Shown here: positions 33,032 to 41,433 of the stretch, in pieces
Layout: each line of letters begins with the position of its first letter
How positions within the stretch are numbered: position 1 is the stretch's first letter
Assembly (NCBI GenBank): GCA_036488725.1
Contig: DASXHD010000051.1
Location: forward strand, 124,001 to 188,000
Length of the DNA stretch: 64,000 nucleotides
Direction: 5' to 3'
Source: DASXHD01 sp036488725
GTDB lineage: Bacteria > Myxococcota_A > Polyangia > Polyangiales > Polyangiaceae
Translations under genes and position numbers: made by a program
The notes under the pieces: generated by a model
What the model saw: only the letters and a program-made list of their open reading frames with translations
Told to the model about the DNA's origin: nothing
Databases searched by the model: none

Positions 33032-36000
33032 ATGCGCGATCGCGGACCTTATGTCGGCGGGGTTGTCGACCTTCCGCAGCTGAAATCGGCTGAGGATCGG
33101 CGCGCCGTTTGGCGGCAGACGCTCGTGACGCTCGCGCGGGGCGGGGGAGGGCCTGGGCCGCTCGAAGGGCTTCATCCGGATGCGCTGCTCGCGGCGGTTC
33201 GGACGGCGCTCGCCGATGGGCTCGTCGACGACACCGGTTGGCTCGCGGACGCGGCGGCGGGCGCGGCGCTCTACGAGCTCGCGGCGGTGATTCCACCATC
33301 GAACGAACAGCGCGAGCTCGGGCGGCGCGTGCTCGCGCGGCTGCTTCAGGGCTCGGCCGAGACGTTCACGGCGATCGCGACGCGCATGGCGCTCGGGACG
33401 GGCAAGGGCCTCGCGGCGGCGCACGTGCGGGCGCGCGTGTCGCTCGTCGTCGAGCTTCCGTTTTCGGCGGCGGTGGGCGATGGGCCGCTTTGTTTGGCGC
33501 TCGTCGCGCGGCGGCAGCTCGCGCGCGATTTCGTCGTCGGGCCGTCGACGGCTTCGCTTCCGGCGCGACGATCGGCGGCGCTCATTTTGGAGCACGCGGC
33601 GCGCGAGGCGGCGAGGCGGGCGCAGCAGGGCGACGAGCACGCGATGCGCGCCTTCGTGGGCGAGGGCGTCGCGCAGGCGTTCGAGCGGCTGCTCGCCGAT
33701 CGCGAGCCGCTCGTTTGGCGTCGCGCGGCCGCGGCGCGCGGGATGCTCGCGCCGTGGAATCGCGCGACGGGCGCGGCGCTCCAAGCGTCGCTCGATCCAA
33801 AACTTTCGCCGACCGAGTGGCGCCGCGCGGCGACGTCGATCGCGGCGCTCATGTCGGTCGATCCCGAGCAGTCGAAGAAGCTCGTGAAACTGTGGATGAG
33901 CGACGGCGGGCCTCTCGCGCGCGATCCGGGCGGCGCGGGCGCGTTCGTGTGGGGACTCGCGCGCGCGGCGGAAGCGGAGCCCGACGCTGCGGCGGAGATT
34001 TTGGCGCGATTGACCGAGCGCTCTCCGCTCGGCGTCGCCGAGGCCGTGCGCGATCTGGCGGCCGATTGGGGCGGCGCCGGGCCGTTCGAGCACTCGATTG
34101 GAAAAATCGTACAAGCGATTCGCAATCACGACGCGCGCGACGAGGGCGAAGAGGCGGTGAATCGCGAGCTCCTTCGCGAGCTCGAGCGTCTGCCGCGCAC
34201 GCGGGCGAGCAAGAGCGACGCCGAGCCGCGGGCGGACGATCCGCTCGACGTCCAAGTGTCGCGCGCGCTCGCGACGTTCGGCGCCGAGGGGGCGCGTCCG
34301 GCGTATGCGCTCGCGAAAAAAGCGTTCGAGGACATGCACGGTCTGCTCGACGCGCTCGAAGCGACCGGCGACGACTCGGGCAGCGCGGTCGCGCGGCGCA
34401 CCGCGCTGACCGTCCTACGGCAGCTCGATCACGCGCTGCTCGAGCGGAGCGTGCTCGGCGACTTGATGCGGCTCGCGCCTTCGCCCGATGCCGCGACGGC
34501 CGACGAAGCCGCGCTCGGCGAAGCGCGCGACCGCATCGCTGCGTGGGTGCTCGAGCGATTCCGCGAGCGCGAGAGCGAAGACGCCGCGAGCTCTCCGGTT
34601 CGAGATCCGACGCTGAGGCTTCAGCGGCTCCGCGCGCTCCTTCATTTGGTCGACAGCGATCTCGACGAGGACGAGGCGCGATCGAGCGCGACGCGCAAAG
34701 GTTGGTCGCGCATCGCGAGCGTGCTCCTGCGGCGCATGGAAAAGGGCCTGCCGCCCATGCTGCGACGGGCGAACGCGGCGACGCTCGCGCGGACGCTCGA
34801 TGCGCTCGTGCGCGCCGAGGCGCTCGATCCGGCCGACGCGCTGCTCGTCGTCGTGTCGCGCGTCGCCGACCCGGGCGAGTTGCACGTGCTCGCCGAGGCT
34901 TCGATGGATCCGTCGCTCCGTCACGCGCTCGCGCGCTGGGCCGATTTCGCGCGTTCGGTTTCGGACGCGGAGAAAGGCGAGCCAGCGAGCGCGCTCGGCG
35001 CCGAGCTCGAGGCGCTCGAAGCGTGGGCGCGCGACGGGCTCCTCGATCCATCGCGACGCGCCGAGGCGCTTCGAACGGTCGTGACGAGACTTCACCGCGC
35101 GTGCGCCGCGATCGCGCGCGCCCGTTCGCTCTCGGAGCTGTGCACCGAGGGCGGGACCGACGCCGACGTCGTCGCCGCCTTCGAGACGGCGCTCGGTCTC
35201 GCGGCGCAGCTCGCGGTCGGCGCGCGCGCGCGGCTCGACGCGGCCCTTGCCGGCGCTTCGACGCACGGACCTGCGCTCGCGGTCGGCGTCGCGCGCGTTC
35301 TCTCCGGCGTCGACACCGCGCTCTCCGAGGCCGCGCGCGACGCGGCGCGCGCCGCCGCTCACGAGGCGCCTCCCGCGCTCGAATCGGTTGCCGTGCGCGC
35401 CATCGACGCCCTCGCGGCGCTCCCGGCGCGCGAAGCCGGCGGCCGCGCAGGCGCCGTCCGCATGAACGAGGCGCTCCCGCCGTGGCTCCCGGCGCGTCGC
35501 ACGCTCGGCGGATTCTACGTCATTCGTCCGCTCGCGAGCGGCGGCGGCGGCAGCGTGCTCGTCGCCGTGCGCATCGAAGAGCGCGGCGAGCAAGACGCCG
35601 AGCGCTTCGCCCTCAAAGTCCCCGCGTACGACGCGTCGGCCGCGCGCACCGTCTCGGAGACCGAGTTCTTCGAGATGTTCCGCGCGGAGGCCTCGGCGCT
35701 CATCGCCGTGCCCGAGCACCCGCACCTCGCGCGCTTCGTGACGTTCGACAGCGGCTCGAAGCCGAAACCGATCCTCGTGATGGAGCTCGTCGAAGGACAA
35801 AACCTCGACCACGAAATCGCGTCCGGCGCGCTCGACGTTCCGCGCGCGCTCAAGCTCCTCGACGACGTGCTCGCGGGCCTCGAAGCGATGCACGGCGTCG
35901 AAGTCGGTCACCTCGATCTCAAACCGTCGAACGTCGTCTTGCGGCAAGGTCGCGACGCGGTGCTCGTCGATTTCGGGCTCGCGGGCCGCCGCATTCGGCC

Positions 36001-36352
36001 GGGCTGCGCGACCGGGCCCTACGGCGCGCCCGAGGTTTGGGCCGGCAACCACGCGGCGAGCCCACGCGCGGCCGACGTCTACGCCTTCGGTTGCGTCGCA
36101 TACGAAGCGCTCACCGGCGACGTGCTCTTTCGCGCCGACAGCGAGCTCACGCAAATCGCGATGCACCTCGCGCACGACGGATTTCCGGACAAGCTCCGCG
36201 CGCTCGCCGGCAAACCCGCGCTCCAACCCGTGGCCGAGCTTCTTTTTTCGACGCTGCGGCGCGATCCGAGCAAACGCCCGACCGTGCCGCAGCTTCGCGG
36301 CGAGCTCCGCCGCCTCGCGCCGTCGCTCGCATCCGCGCGCTGGCCGCTTTAA
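33032..36352 (+). CDS. Large helical-repeat protein with C-terminal Ser/Thr kinase
   Basis: A 1106-residue cytosolic protein. Residues 1-810 are almost entirely Ala/Arg/Glu/Leu helices, probably HEAT-like or armadillo-like repeats; none is named with certainty. Residues about 820-1100 form a eukaryotic-type kinase: glycine loop LASGGGGSVLVAV, Lys in FALKVPAYD, catalytic loop HLDLKPSNVVL (the usual HRD Arg is Leu), Mg-binding VDFGLAG, an APE-like YGAPEVWAG and FGCVAYEALTG. Kinases normally lie N-terminal, so the reversed order is unusual. It is divergent from the ABC-F gene with a 60-bp gap. FHA proteins such as the nearby activator are possible targets. It overlaps the next gene's stop by 4 bases. 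Confidence 0.84.
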   Translation: MRDRGPYVGGVVDLPQLKSAEDRRAVWRQTLVTLARGGGGPGPLEGLHPDALLAAVRTALADGLVDDTGWLADAAAGAALYELAAVIPPSNEQRELGRRVLARLLQGSAETFTAIATRMALGTGKGLAAAHVRARVSLVVELPFSAAVGDGPLCLALVARRQLARDFVVGPSTASLPARRSAALILEHAAREAARRAQQGDEHAMRAFVGEGVAQAFERLLADREPLVWRRAAAARGMLAPWNRATGAALQASLDPKLSPTEWRRAATSIAALMSVDPEQSKKLVKLWMSDGGPLARDPGGAGAFVWGLARAAEAEPDAAAEILARLTERSPLGVAEAVRDLAADWGGAGPFEHSIGKIVQAIRNHDARDEGEEAVNRELLRELERLPRTRASKSDAEPRADDPLDVQVSRALATFGAEGARPAYALAKKAFEDMHGLLDALEATGDDSGSAVARRTALTVLRQLDHALLERSVLGDLMRLAPSPDAATADEAALGEARDRIAAWVLERFRERESEDAASSPVRDPTLRLQRLRALLHLVDSDLDEDEARSSATRKGWSRIASVLLRRMEKGLPPMLRRANAATLARTLDALVRAEALDPADALLVVVSRVADPGELHVLAEASMDPSLRHALARWADFARSVSDAEKGEPASALGAELEALEAWARDGLLDPSRRAEALRTVVTRLHRACAAIARARSLSELCTEGGTDADVVAAFETALGLAAQLAVGARARLDAALAGASTHGPALAVGVARVLSGVDTALSEAARDAARAAAHEAPPALESVAVRAIDALAALPAREAGGRAGAVRMNEALPPWLPARRTLGGFYVIRPLASGGGGSVLVAVRIEERGEQDAERFALKVPAYDASAARTVSETEFFEMFRAEASALIAVPEHPHLARFVTFDSGSKPKPILVMELVEGQNLDHEIASGALDVPRALKLLDDVLAGLEAMHGVEVGHLDLKPSNVVLRQGRDAVLVDFGLAGRRIRPGCATGPYGAPEVWAGNHAASPRAADVYAFGCVAYEALTGDVLFRADSELTQIAMHLAHDGFPDKLRALAGKPALQPVAELLFSTLRRDPSKRPTVPQLRGELRRLAPSLASARWPL

Positions 36353-37029
36353 TTCTGTGCGCTCGCGCAGACGTCGCCGGGGGACGTCACCCACGTGCCG
36401 GTGAGGCCGTCGCACTGCATCGAGAGGCCGGACGGCAAACCGCAGACGTCGTAGGTGCAGTACGTGTCCGGCGTCGCGCACGACGAGCCCGCGCGCGGCC
36501 GCACCGTCGGGCAAGCCGGATCGTACGCGCTGCCGCAAAGCCAGGTCGCGCCGCCGCCGTCGAGCATGATCGGTCCGCCCATGTAGTTGCACGAGCAAAA
36601 CTGCGTCGCGCTCGACGTCGAGTAATCGCAGATCGTTCCGGTGCTCGTGCACGCGCCGCCTTTTTGGGCCTCGCCGTACGTTCCGGGGCACGTCGGCGGA
36701 TTCACGGGCGGCGTCGGGCAAGAGTCGATGTCGCCCTTGATGCGGGTCCATTGATTTTGCGTGCAGGTTGCAATCGTGTTGCAGACCCAGCGCGGGTCGC
36801 CGCCGTATTCGCACTGAATGCCTTCTTTGCTGCACGCGGCGCCTTCGGCCGGCGCCTCGGTCGGGCAGTCCGGGCCGGGCGAAGCGTCGCCGCCGTTGCC
36901 GTCGGGGCCGCCGCCGCCGTCGCTCGGGCCGCTGTCTATGTCGCCGCCGTCGGGAAGAACATCGGCTTTGCCGCCGCACGCGGCCGTCAGCGCAAAAAAG
37001 AAAAGGACCGGAATCGTTCGCGAGCTCAT
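36349..37029 (-). CDS. Cys-rich lipoprotein with Gly/Asp-rich linker
   Basis: A 226-residue exported protein. The signal peptide ends ALTAAC (Cys18), followed by a Gly/Pro/Asp/Ser-rich spacer (GDIDSGPSDGGGGPDGNGG) and a domain with about 18 Cys in a pattern (CEYGGDPRWVCNTIATC, CDYSTSSATQFCSC, CTYDVCG) typical of myxobacterial surface lipoproteins. Its stop codon overlaps the kinase stop by 4 bases on the opposite strand. Function is unknown; such proteins are probably surface-exposed and disulfide-bonded. The start at 37029 is preferred because the frame upstream lacks a signal peptide. Confidence 0.8.
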   Translation of the reverse strand: MSSRTIPVLFFFALTAACGGKADVLPDGGDIDSGPSDGGGGPDGNGGDASPGPDCPTEAPAEGAACSKEGIQCEYGGDPRWVCNTIATCTQNQWTRIKGDIDSCPTPPVNPPTCPGTYGEAQKGGACTSTGTICDYSTSSATQFCSCNYMGGPIMLDGGGATWLCGSAYDPACPTVRPRAGSSCATPDTYCTYDVCGLPSGLSMQCDGLTGTWVTSPGDVCASAQN

Positions 37030-37167
37030 GCTCGTGACTAGAGCAACGGCGATGCCACGCGAATTCAAGGGAAAACCCGCGCGATCCGAGTGACGCAGGT
37101 TGTGCCGCGCAAGACACGCGGGCCGCGGGTCGCAGCCGATCCGCCGAGCGCGCGCTATAAAGGTGCG

Positions 37168-37536
37168 ATGCCTCTCGCGCCGATCGAAGGCGAGCCCGCT
37201 CCGAACGGCGACGACTGCGTCGCGTGCGGTCGCTGCTGCCACCACGGCCCTCGGACGGTCCACTTGCTCGAGGCGGACGAGACGCGGCTCGGCGAGACGT
37301 TACTTGCAGAATACACGGTTCTCGAGAGGCGGCCGCCGTACTTTCGCTTCGTGAGAAACGCCGGCGAGCGTTGCGGCGCGCTCGATTGTTCGACGGCGGG
37401 CGCGTATCCGTGCGCGATCTACGAGCGCCGTCCAGACGACTGCCGCATCGTCGAGCCGGGCTCGCCGGCGTGTCTCGAGGCGCGAAGGCTCGGACGGCTC
37501 GGGGCGTCGGTCGTCTTCACGCGCGAGGCGAAATGA
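37168..37536 (+). CDS. YkgJ-family cysteine cluster protein
   Basis: A 122-residue protein with a conserved Cys cluster: CVACGRCCHHGP near residue 18, then CGALDCSTAGAYPCAIYERRPDDCR and ACLEARR. YkgJ/UPF0153 proteins bear these Cys residues as a likely zinc or Fe-S site; the function is unsettled. The ATG at 37168 is preferred over 37090 because the family begins about 20 residues before the first Cys. It overlaps the next gene by ATGA and is probably co-translated with it. Confidence 0.85.
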   Translation: MPLAPIEGEPAPNGDDCVACGRCCHHGPRTVHLLEADETRLGETLLAEYTVLERRPPYFRFVRNAGERCGALDCSTAGAYPCAIYERRPDDCRIVEPGSPACLEARRLGRLGASVVFTREAK

Positions 37537-38348
37537 AGGGACTCGTGGCCGCGCTCGCGCTCGTCGGTTGCGCGGGGCCCATCGACGTCGCGCGGACGGT
37601 GACGCCGAGCGAAGCGGCGAGCGCGAACGGGACGAGCTTTCACGCGGCCGCGATCGTGCGAGGGCAAGCGCGCGCCGCGCTGCCTCCCGGCGTGACCGTC
37701 GCCGCGAACGAAATTCTCGTTCCTCGACCCGGCACGTTCACGTACTCGCTCGACCCCGGCGAGAAGGTCGTGCGCGACAAAGCCGGCAACATCACAGCGG
37801 TCGCCGTGCCCAAAGGCGACGAGACCGCGCATTTCATCGCGGGCACGGCGACGCTCGACGGAAACGAAGTTCGTGGCGAGCTCGTCGGGCACGTCGAGCA
37901 CGTGCCGCTCTTGCCGGACGATCGCGTCGAGCTCCGCGGCAAGTTCGCGCCGGGCGACGCCGTTCCGACAGGCGGCCGAGTCGAGACGACGCGCGCCTGG
38001 TCGGCGTTCGTGTTCGGGAGCGTGCTGCTCGGCGGCGCGTGGCTGCCGTCGGTGATCGTCGGCGCGACGAGCTCGGTCGACGCAAACCATTGGCTCTACG
38101 TTCCGATCATCGGGCCGTGGGCGGCGTACGCCGCGCGCGATGCGTGCACGCCGAGCGTCGACCCGCGACCGTGTCTCGCCGACGCGGGCGAGCGCATCGC
38201 GATCATCGTCGACGGCATCTTGCAGAGCACCAGCGCCGTGCTGCTCGTCGTCGGTCTTCCGACGAGCGCGACCGTGACGTGGGGAAAGCAAGCGCGTCTC
38301 CGCGTCGCGCCATCGCTCGGCGGGATCACGATCGACGGTCGCTTCTAG
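37533..38348 (+). CDS. Lipoprotein-like membrane protein of unknown function
   Basis: A 271-residue protein with an N-terminal LVAALALVGC lipobox (Cys about 13), a beta-rich region (GTFTYSLDPGEKVVRDKAGN, GELVGHVEHVPLLPDDRVEL) and two or three hydrophobic segments near residues 150-235 (AFVFGSVLLGGAWLPSVIVGA and STSAVLLVVGLP). It is not recognised. It is co-translated with the YkgJ gene upstream and its 3' end overlaps the next convergent gene by 23 bp. It is probably an envelope protein. Confidence 0.7.
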   Translation: MKGLVAALALVGCAGPIDVARTVTPSEAASANGTSFHAAAIVRGQARAALPPGVTVAANEILVPRPGTFTYSLDPGEKVVRDKAGNITAVAVPKGDETAHFIAGTATLDGNEVRGELVGHVEHVPLLPDDRVELRGKFAPGDAVPTGGRVETTRAWSAFVFGSVLLGGAWLPSVIVGATSSVDANHWLYVPIIGPWAAYAARDACTPSVDPRPCLADAGERIAIIVDGILQSTSAVLLVVGLPTSATVTWGKQARLRVAPSLGGITIDGRF

Positions 38349-38706
38349 CCGAGATTTTTTCTGCGGCCGCCGCCGCGAGCCGCGCGACGAGCGGGCCGGC
38401 GCGATCGAAGAGCTCGCCGCTCTCGCTCGCGTCGATGCGAAGCACCATCGGCTGCGGTTTGCGCGCGGCGGTGCCGTGGGCGTCTTCGTACGAGACGAGC
38501 ACGCGCCGCGAATCGAGGTCCATCGAGAGCGCGCGAAGCGTCACGCTCGGCTGCCGCGAGAGGAGCCACGCGACGACCGGCTCGGCGAGCGCGAAGCACG
38601 CGCGCGCCTCTTCGCCGCGGAGATCGACGCCCGCGCCATCCCAATCGGCGAGCACGATGCGCACGTGCGTGTCGTGAAACCGCAGCTTGAACGACCGAAC
38701 GCGCAT
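38326..38706 (-). CDS. Hypothetical soluble protein
   Basis: A 126-residue protein that I do not recognise. It begins RVRSFKLRFHDTHVRIVLADWDGAG and contains LSRQPSVTLRALSMDLDSRRVLVSYEDAHG, a beta/alpha mixture. It lacks a signal peptide or catalytic motif. The start at 38706 is chosen as the only ATG before the conserved-looking part. It lies just after the GTG-start lipoprotein and overlaps the convergent lipoprotein 3' end by 23 bp. Confidence 0.55.
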   Translation of the reverse strand: MRVRSFKLRFHDTHVRIVLADWDGAGVDLRGEEARACFALAEPVVAWLLSRQPSVTLRALSMDLDSRRVLVSYEDAHGTAARKPQPMVLRIDASESGELFDRAGPLVARLAAAAAEKISARSDRRS

Positions 38707-38711
38707 CGCGC

Positions 38712-39197
38712 TCAGCGCTTGGTCTGATTGCGTTTCACGTCGCCGTCGCCGTTGATCTCGAACACGTAGCTGTCGGGTTGCGCCGTCGTGAAGAAGCACG
38801 CGACCATACCGGTCGGCGTCTTGCCGTCGCGTCCGACGGGCCGCACGAGCGCGCCGCCGTCGACCGTGTTTCCCGGTGGACCGGGCATGCACATCACGTT
38901 CGGAAGTTTGGCGCTCGTCGCCTCCGCCAGCGTGACGTGGACGTGGCGCGGCCAATTCCAATGAACGCCGTCGTCGGCCAGATCGCCGATCTCGACCTCG
39001 AACCGAAGCTTCACCGGCGGCTTGCCGTCCACCGGCCACTCGGCGTTCGACGTCACGATTTTCGGCGGGCTCTTCGGCGTGGGCACCGGCTGGGCGTCGT
39101 CCTCGTACGTCCAGTCCGCGACGACGGTGCCGGCGGGCGACGACTTGCCGCACGCCGCGACCGCCGCGATACCGAAGACGAGAACGAATTTTCTCAC
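38712..39197 (-). CDS. Lipoprotein next to prophage edge
   Basis: A 161-residue lipoprotein. A GTG start at 39197 gives the signal peptide RKFVLVFGIAAVAAC with a perfect lipobox. The mature part has VEIGDLADDGVHWNWPRHVHVTLAEA, PNVMCMPGPPGN and a C-terminal MVACFFTTAQPDSYVFEIN. The two HWNWPRHVHV histidines and two Cys may bind metal, which is only a guess. It starts exactly where the prophage ends; the tRNA-like motif at 39201-39220 lies directly upstream, so the prophage may have replaced its promoter. Confidence 0.72.
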   Translation of the reverse strand: MRKFVLVFGIAAVAACGKSSPAGTVVADWTYEDDAQPVPTPKSPPKIVTSNAEWPVDGKPPVKLRFEVEIGDLADDGVHWNWPRHVHVTLAEATSAKLPNVMCMPGPPGNTVDGGALVRPVGRDGKTPTGMVACFFTTAQPDSYVFEINGDGDVKRNQTKR

Positions 39198-39200
39198 GAG

Positions 39201-39220
39201 TGGGTCGACCGGGACTCGAA
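39201..39220. other. Possible att core (tRNA 3'-end-like sequence)
   Basis: The minus strand reads TTCGAGTCCCGGTCGACCCA, the form of a tRNA T-loop and acceptor 3' half, but the 5' T-stem (CCGCA) does not pair fully and no other tRNA arms precede it. The position, at the prophage/host border, suggests an attachment-site remnant. The match is short. Confidence 0.3.
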
Positions 39221-39347
39221 TGCGGTTGACGTCGCGGCCAAGAAAAAGCGCGGAGCGGGCTAAAAGGCGGCCGACCATCGGGACTGCCGAGCATAGCCGA
39301 GCGGATGAAACGTTGCTGGCCGTGCACGCGAAACGTAAACCTTGGTC

Positions 39348-39521
39348 ATGCCCACCGAGCCGGAGCGACCGAAGTGCGCCGCGACCCACCGCGGGATGCC
39401 GTACCCGTGCGCGCTCGAGCGCGACCACGGCGGCAAGCACGCGAGCCAGATCGGCGAGGTCGTCGTGCGGTGGCTGCCGGAGGACCTCGAGGCCAAGCCG
39501 GACGCGCGGACGACAAAATGA
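39348..39521 (+). CDS. Small Cys/His phage protein, likely zinc-binding
   Basis: A 57-residue protein: PKCAATHRGMPYPCALERDHGGKHASQIG shows a C...H..C...H..H pattern seen in small phage proteins that probably bind zinc. It is the leftmost phage gene and lies on the plus strand, opposite the rest. It is not on any list of named families I recognise. Confidence 0.6.
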   Translation: MPTEPERPKCAATHRGMPYPCALERDHGGKHASQIGEVVVRWLPEDLEAKPDARTTK

Positions 39522-39590
39522 GAAAAGCGGCGCCCCTGCTCCGAAGAGCAAGGACGCCGCGGTGGGCCGGAGGAGAGGGACGGCCGTGGA

Positions 39591-40253
39591 TTACATGGCG
39601 ATGAGGTCGTCGATCGTGCCGTTGAACGCGAGCAGATCGACGACGCCGCCGAAGCGCATGACGTTGCCGGCCCACTGCCAAAGCGACCAATCGGTGTACG
39701 GCGCGGGCAGCTTGGGTGCGAGCGGCGGCGTCGCGGGGGCGTGGCCGGGCGCGAGCACGTACTCGGCGATCGCGGGGCGCAACGCGGTGAACGCGTCGAC
39801 GAGATACGAGCCCATCACCTTGCCCTCGCCGGGTGACGTGTAGCCGAAGAGCTCGCCGCCGAGGCACTTGTCGTTCGTCTCGATGAAGAGCTCGAGCGCC
39901 GCGCGGACCTCGTCATGCGTCGCCGCGCGGTTGCTCGATCCTGGCTCGCCGAGCTCGATGTCGAGCATGGCGGGGAGCGGGCATCCGGCGTTCGCGCGCG
40001 CGTCGAGGAACTGTTTGCACTGCTCGTCGGCGTCCTGCTTCATGCCGTGCCGGACGCGGAGGAAGTGGTAACAGCCGAGCACCTTCCCCATCCCGACGCC
40101 GCGGAGCGCGTTGGAGCGCGGCATGAGCATCTTGTCGATCGTGCCGACGCCGTCCGTCGCCTGCATAAAGACGAACGCGCACTCGGCGGCGATCTTGTCG
40201 AGGTCGAGGTTGCCGGACCAGCCGGAGACATCGATGCCTTGGGTTGTCGTCAT
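39591..40253 (-). CDS. GH25 endolysin (lysozyme)
   Basis: A 220-residue peptidoglycan hydrolase. The first residues TQGIDVSGWSGNLDLDKIA are the GH25 N-terminus (Asp8), VFMQATDGVG follows, and the catalytic DxE is in MLDIELGE (Asp98/Glu100). GYTSPGEG and YTDWSLWQWAG complete the barrel. It probably cleaves the MurNAc-GlcNAc bond and releases phage. It lacks a signal peptide, so it depends on a holin. The start at 40253 is set by the ATGA overlap with the upstream gene. Confidence 0.9.
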   Translation of the reverse strand: MTTTQGIDVSGWSGNLDLDKIAAECAFVFMQATDGVGTIDKMLMPRSNALRGVGMGKVLGCYHFLRVRHGMKQDADEQCKQFLDARANAGCPLPAMLDIELGEPGSSNRAATHDEVRAALELFIETNDKCLGGELFGYTSPGEGKVMGSYLVDAFTALRPAIAEYVLAPGHAPATPPLAPKLPAPYTDWSLWQWAGNVMRFGGVVDLLAFNGTIDDLIAM

Positions 40254-40558
40254 CGTCCTGGCCATCCTTCGAGGCGAATAAACTCGTGGAACGTGCAGCC
40301 CGGAACCGTGCACACGTCGGAGGGCGTCACCGTGCCGTCGGGCGCGACGCGGTGGACGCGACCGCTCAAGCGGAGCTCGTGACCGTTCGCGCACGTGACG
40401 AGCGCAAGGTCGTCGCCGAACATCTTCTGCCAGTGACCCTTTGGGTCCTGCTCCGGCGTCGGCCCGATGATCGGTCGCCACGTGAGGGGACCGCCGCTGT
40501 TGTGGAAGCTGTCGCCGAAGCGGCTCGGCTCGCCGGCGCGTCGAATCAGGACCGTCAC
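40250..40558 (-). CDS. Small phage protein with Cys pairs
   Basis: A 102-residue protein of unknown function, GTG start. It has LVTCANGHELRLSG and VCTVPGCTFHEF, Cys/His spacings that suggest a zinc-ribbon, and a GGPLTWRPIIGPTPEQ segment. It overlaps the endolysin by ATGA and the upstream gene by GTGA in the same chain. Confidence 0.65.
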   Translation of the reverse strand: MTVLIRRAGEPSRFGDSFHNSGGPLTWRPIIGPTPEQDPKGHWQKMFGDDLALVTCANGHELRLSGRVHRVAPDGTVTPSDVCTVPGCTFHEFIRLEGWPGR

Positions 40559-40713
40559 GACATGACCTCCACGCTTACGATTTTCTTTCCGCATGTGGCG
40601 CACTGCGCGACGCGCCCGCGGACGCACCGCTCGATCGCCGCGCGGAGCTCGTCGTCGCACTTCGGCAACTCGCGCCGATGACCGTCCGGGCACGTGAGCA
40701 CGAGCGTTTTCAC
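40555..40713 (-). CDS. Tiny zinc-ribbon-like phage protein
   Basis: A 52-residue protein, GTG start at 40713. LTCPDGHRRELPK and the pair CATCGKK suggest a zinc-ribbon. It overlaps its neighbours by GTGA at both ends, which supports the reading frame. Function unknown. Confidence 0.6.
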   Translation of the reverse strand: MKTLVLTCPDGHRRELPKCDDELRAAIERCVRGRVAQCATCGKKIVSVEVMS

Positions 40714-40970
40714 GGCCGCTCGGTGTCGGGCGGAGGCGGCGCGCTCGACGAGCTCGTGAGGATCCAGTCGATCGCTTCCGCGTGACCGATCTTGCGGCCG
40801 CCGTTGCAGAGATCGCAGATCGTCTCGGACGGCGGCTGCGAGAACGGGCCGAGGGACCCGCGCCCTTCGCACTTCGGGCACGTCGTCACGAGAATGCGCA
40901 GCTCTCCGCTGGACCGCTTGGCCGCGGGACACGCGGTTGGCGTTCGGTCGGTGTCGTCGGGAGTGGACAT
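40710..40970 (-). CDS. DnaJ-type zinc-finger-like phage protein
   Basis: An 86-residue protein with TTCPKCEGRGSLGPF and CDLCNGGRKI, which match the CxxCxGxG pattern of DnaJ-type zinc modules. There is a Ser/Pro-rich tail. The ATG at 40970 lies inside the 3' end of the upstream gene, an 85-bp overlap that is unusual, so one of the two may start or end elsewhere. Confidence 0.65.
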   Translation of the reverse strand: MSTPDDTDRTPTACPAAKRSSGELRILVTTCPKCEGRGSLGPFSQPPSETICDLCNGGRKIGHAEAIDWILTSSSSAPPPPDTERP

Positions 40971-41110
40971 CGTTCCCTCGCTCGAAGTTCGGCCGCGCTC
41001 GGAATCGTCCAGTCGGCGTTCGCAAACGCGTTCAGCGCGTCGTCACACGGCTCGCATCGGCCGATCGCTTCCGGGTGTGCGTCGCGGGCCCGGCACTCGA
41101 AACAAATCAT
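40886..41110 (-). CDS. Small Cys-pair phage protein
   Basis: A 74-residue protein beginning MICFECRARDAHPEAIGRCEPC, two CxxC pairs that suggest a zinc-ribbon, and ANADWTIPSAAELRARE. The ATG overlaps the upstream stop by ATGA. It overlaps the next downstream gene by 85 bp in a different frame, so its C-terminal end is less certain. Confidence 0.5.
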   Translation of the reverse strand: MICFECRARDAHPEAIGRCEPCDDALNAFANADWTIPSAAELRARERCPLPTTPTERQPRVPRPSGPAESCAFS

Positions 41111-41433
41111 CGCGCGAGTCGCTGCACGGCGTAGTCGCGGAGCGCGGCGAATCGACCGTTCCGCCCGACGAGGATGTCGACGCGGAGATCGCGCGGAAGC
41201 GCTCGCCAGCACGCGGCGCAGAACGAGTGCCGCCCCTGCGTCGCCGGCGCGTAGCAGCCAGGCACGAGGCACGCTGCGGCGCGCGTCTCGCGGTACTCGT
41301 CGAGATCGATGACCTCGGCCGGCTCGGCGTCTACGACGTCGCGCACGTACCGGCGGATCTTGATCTCCGGGATGGTGCGCGGCGCGGGCTTATTGATGTA
41401 ATCGGCGATGAAGCCGGCCAGGAGCATGCACAT
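41107..41433 (-). CDS. Phage protein with N-terminal hydrophobic segment and Cys pairs
   Basis: A 108-residue protein. The start MCMLLAGFIADYINK is hydrophobic, a charged middle (VVDAEPAEVIDLDEYRETR) follows, then CLVPGCYAPATQGRHSFCAACWRALP, which reads as a Cys/His zinc-ribbon resembling zinc fingers of phage regulators. It overlaps the following gene by ATGA. Its role is unknown. Confidence 0.6.
   Translation of the reverse strand: MCMLLAGFIADYINKPAPRTIPEIKIRRYVRDVVDAEPAEVIDLDEYRETRAAACLVPGCYAPATQGRHSFCAACWRALPRDLRVDILVGRNGRFAALRDYAVQRLAR

Noticed and set aside
39195..39235. A complete tRNA gene on the minus strand at the prophage border
   Set aside because: Only the T-loop and acceptor 3' half resemble a tRNA; the T-stem mispairs and no anticodon or D-arm precedes it.
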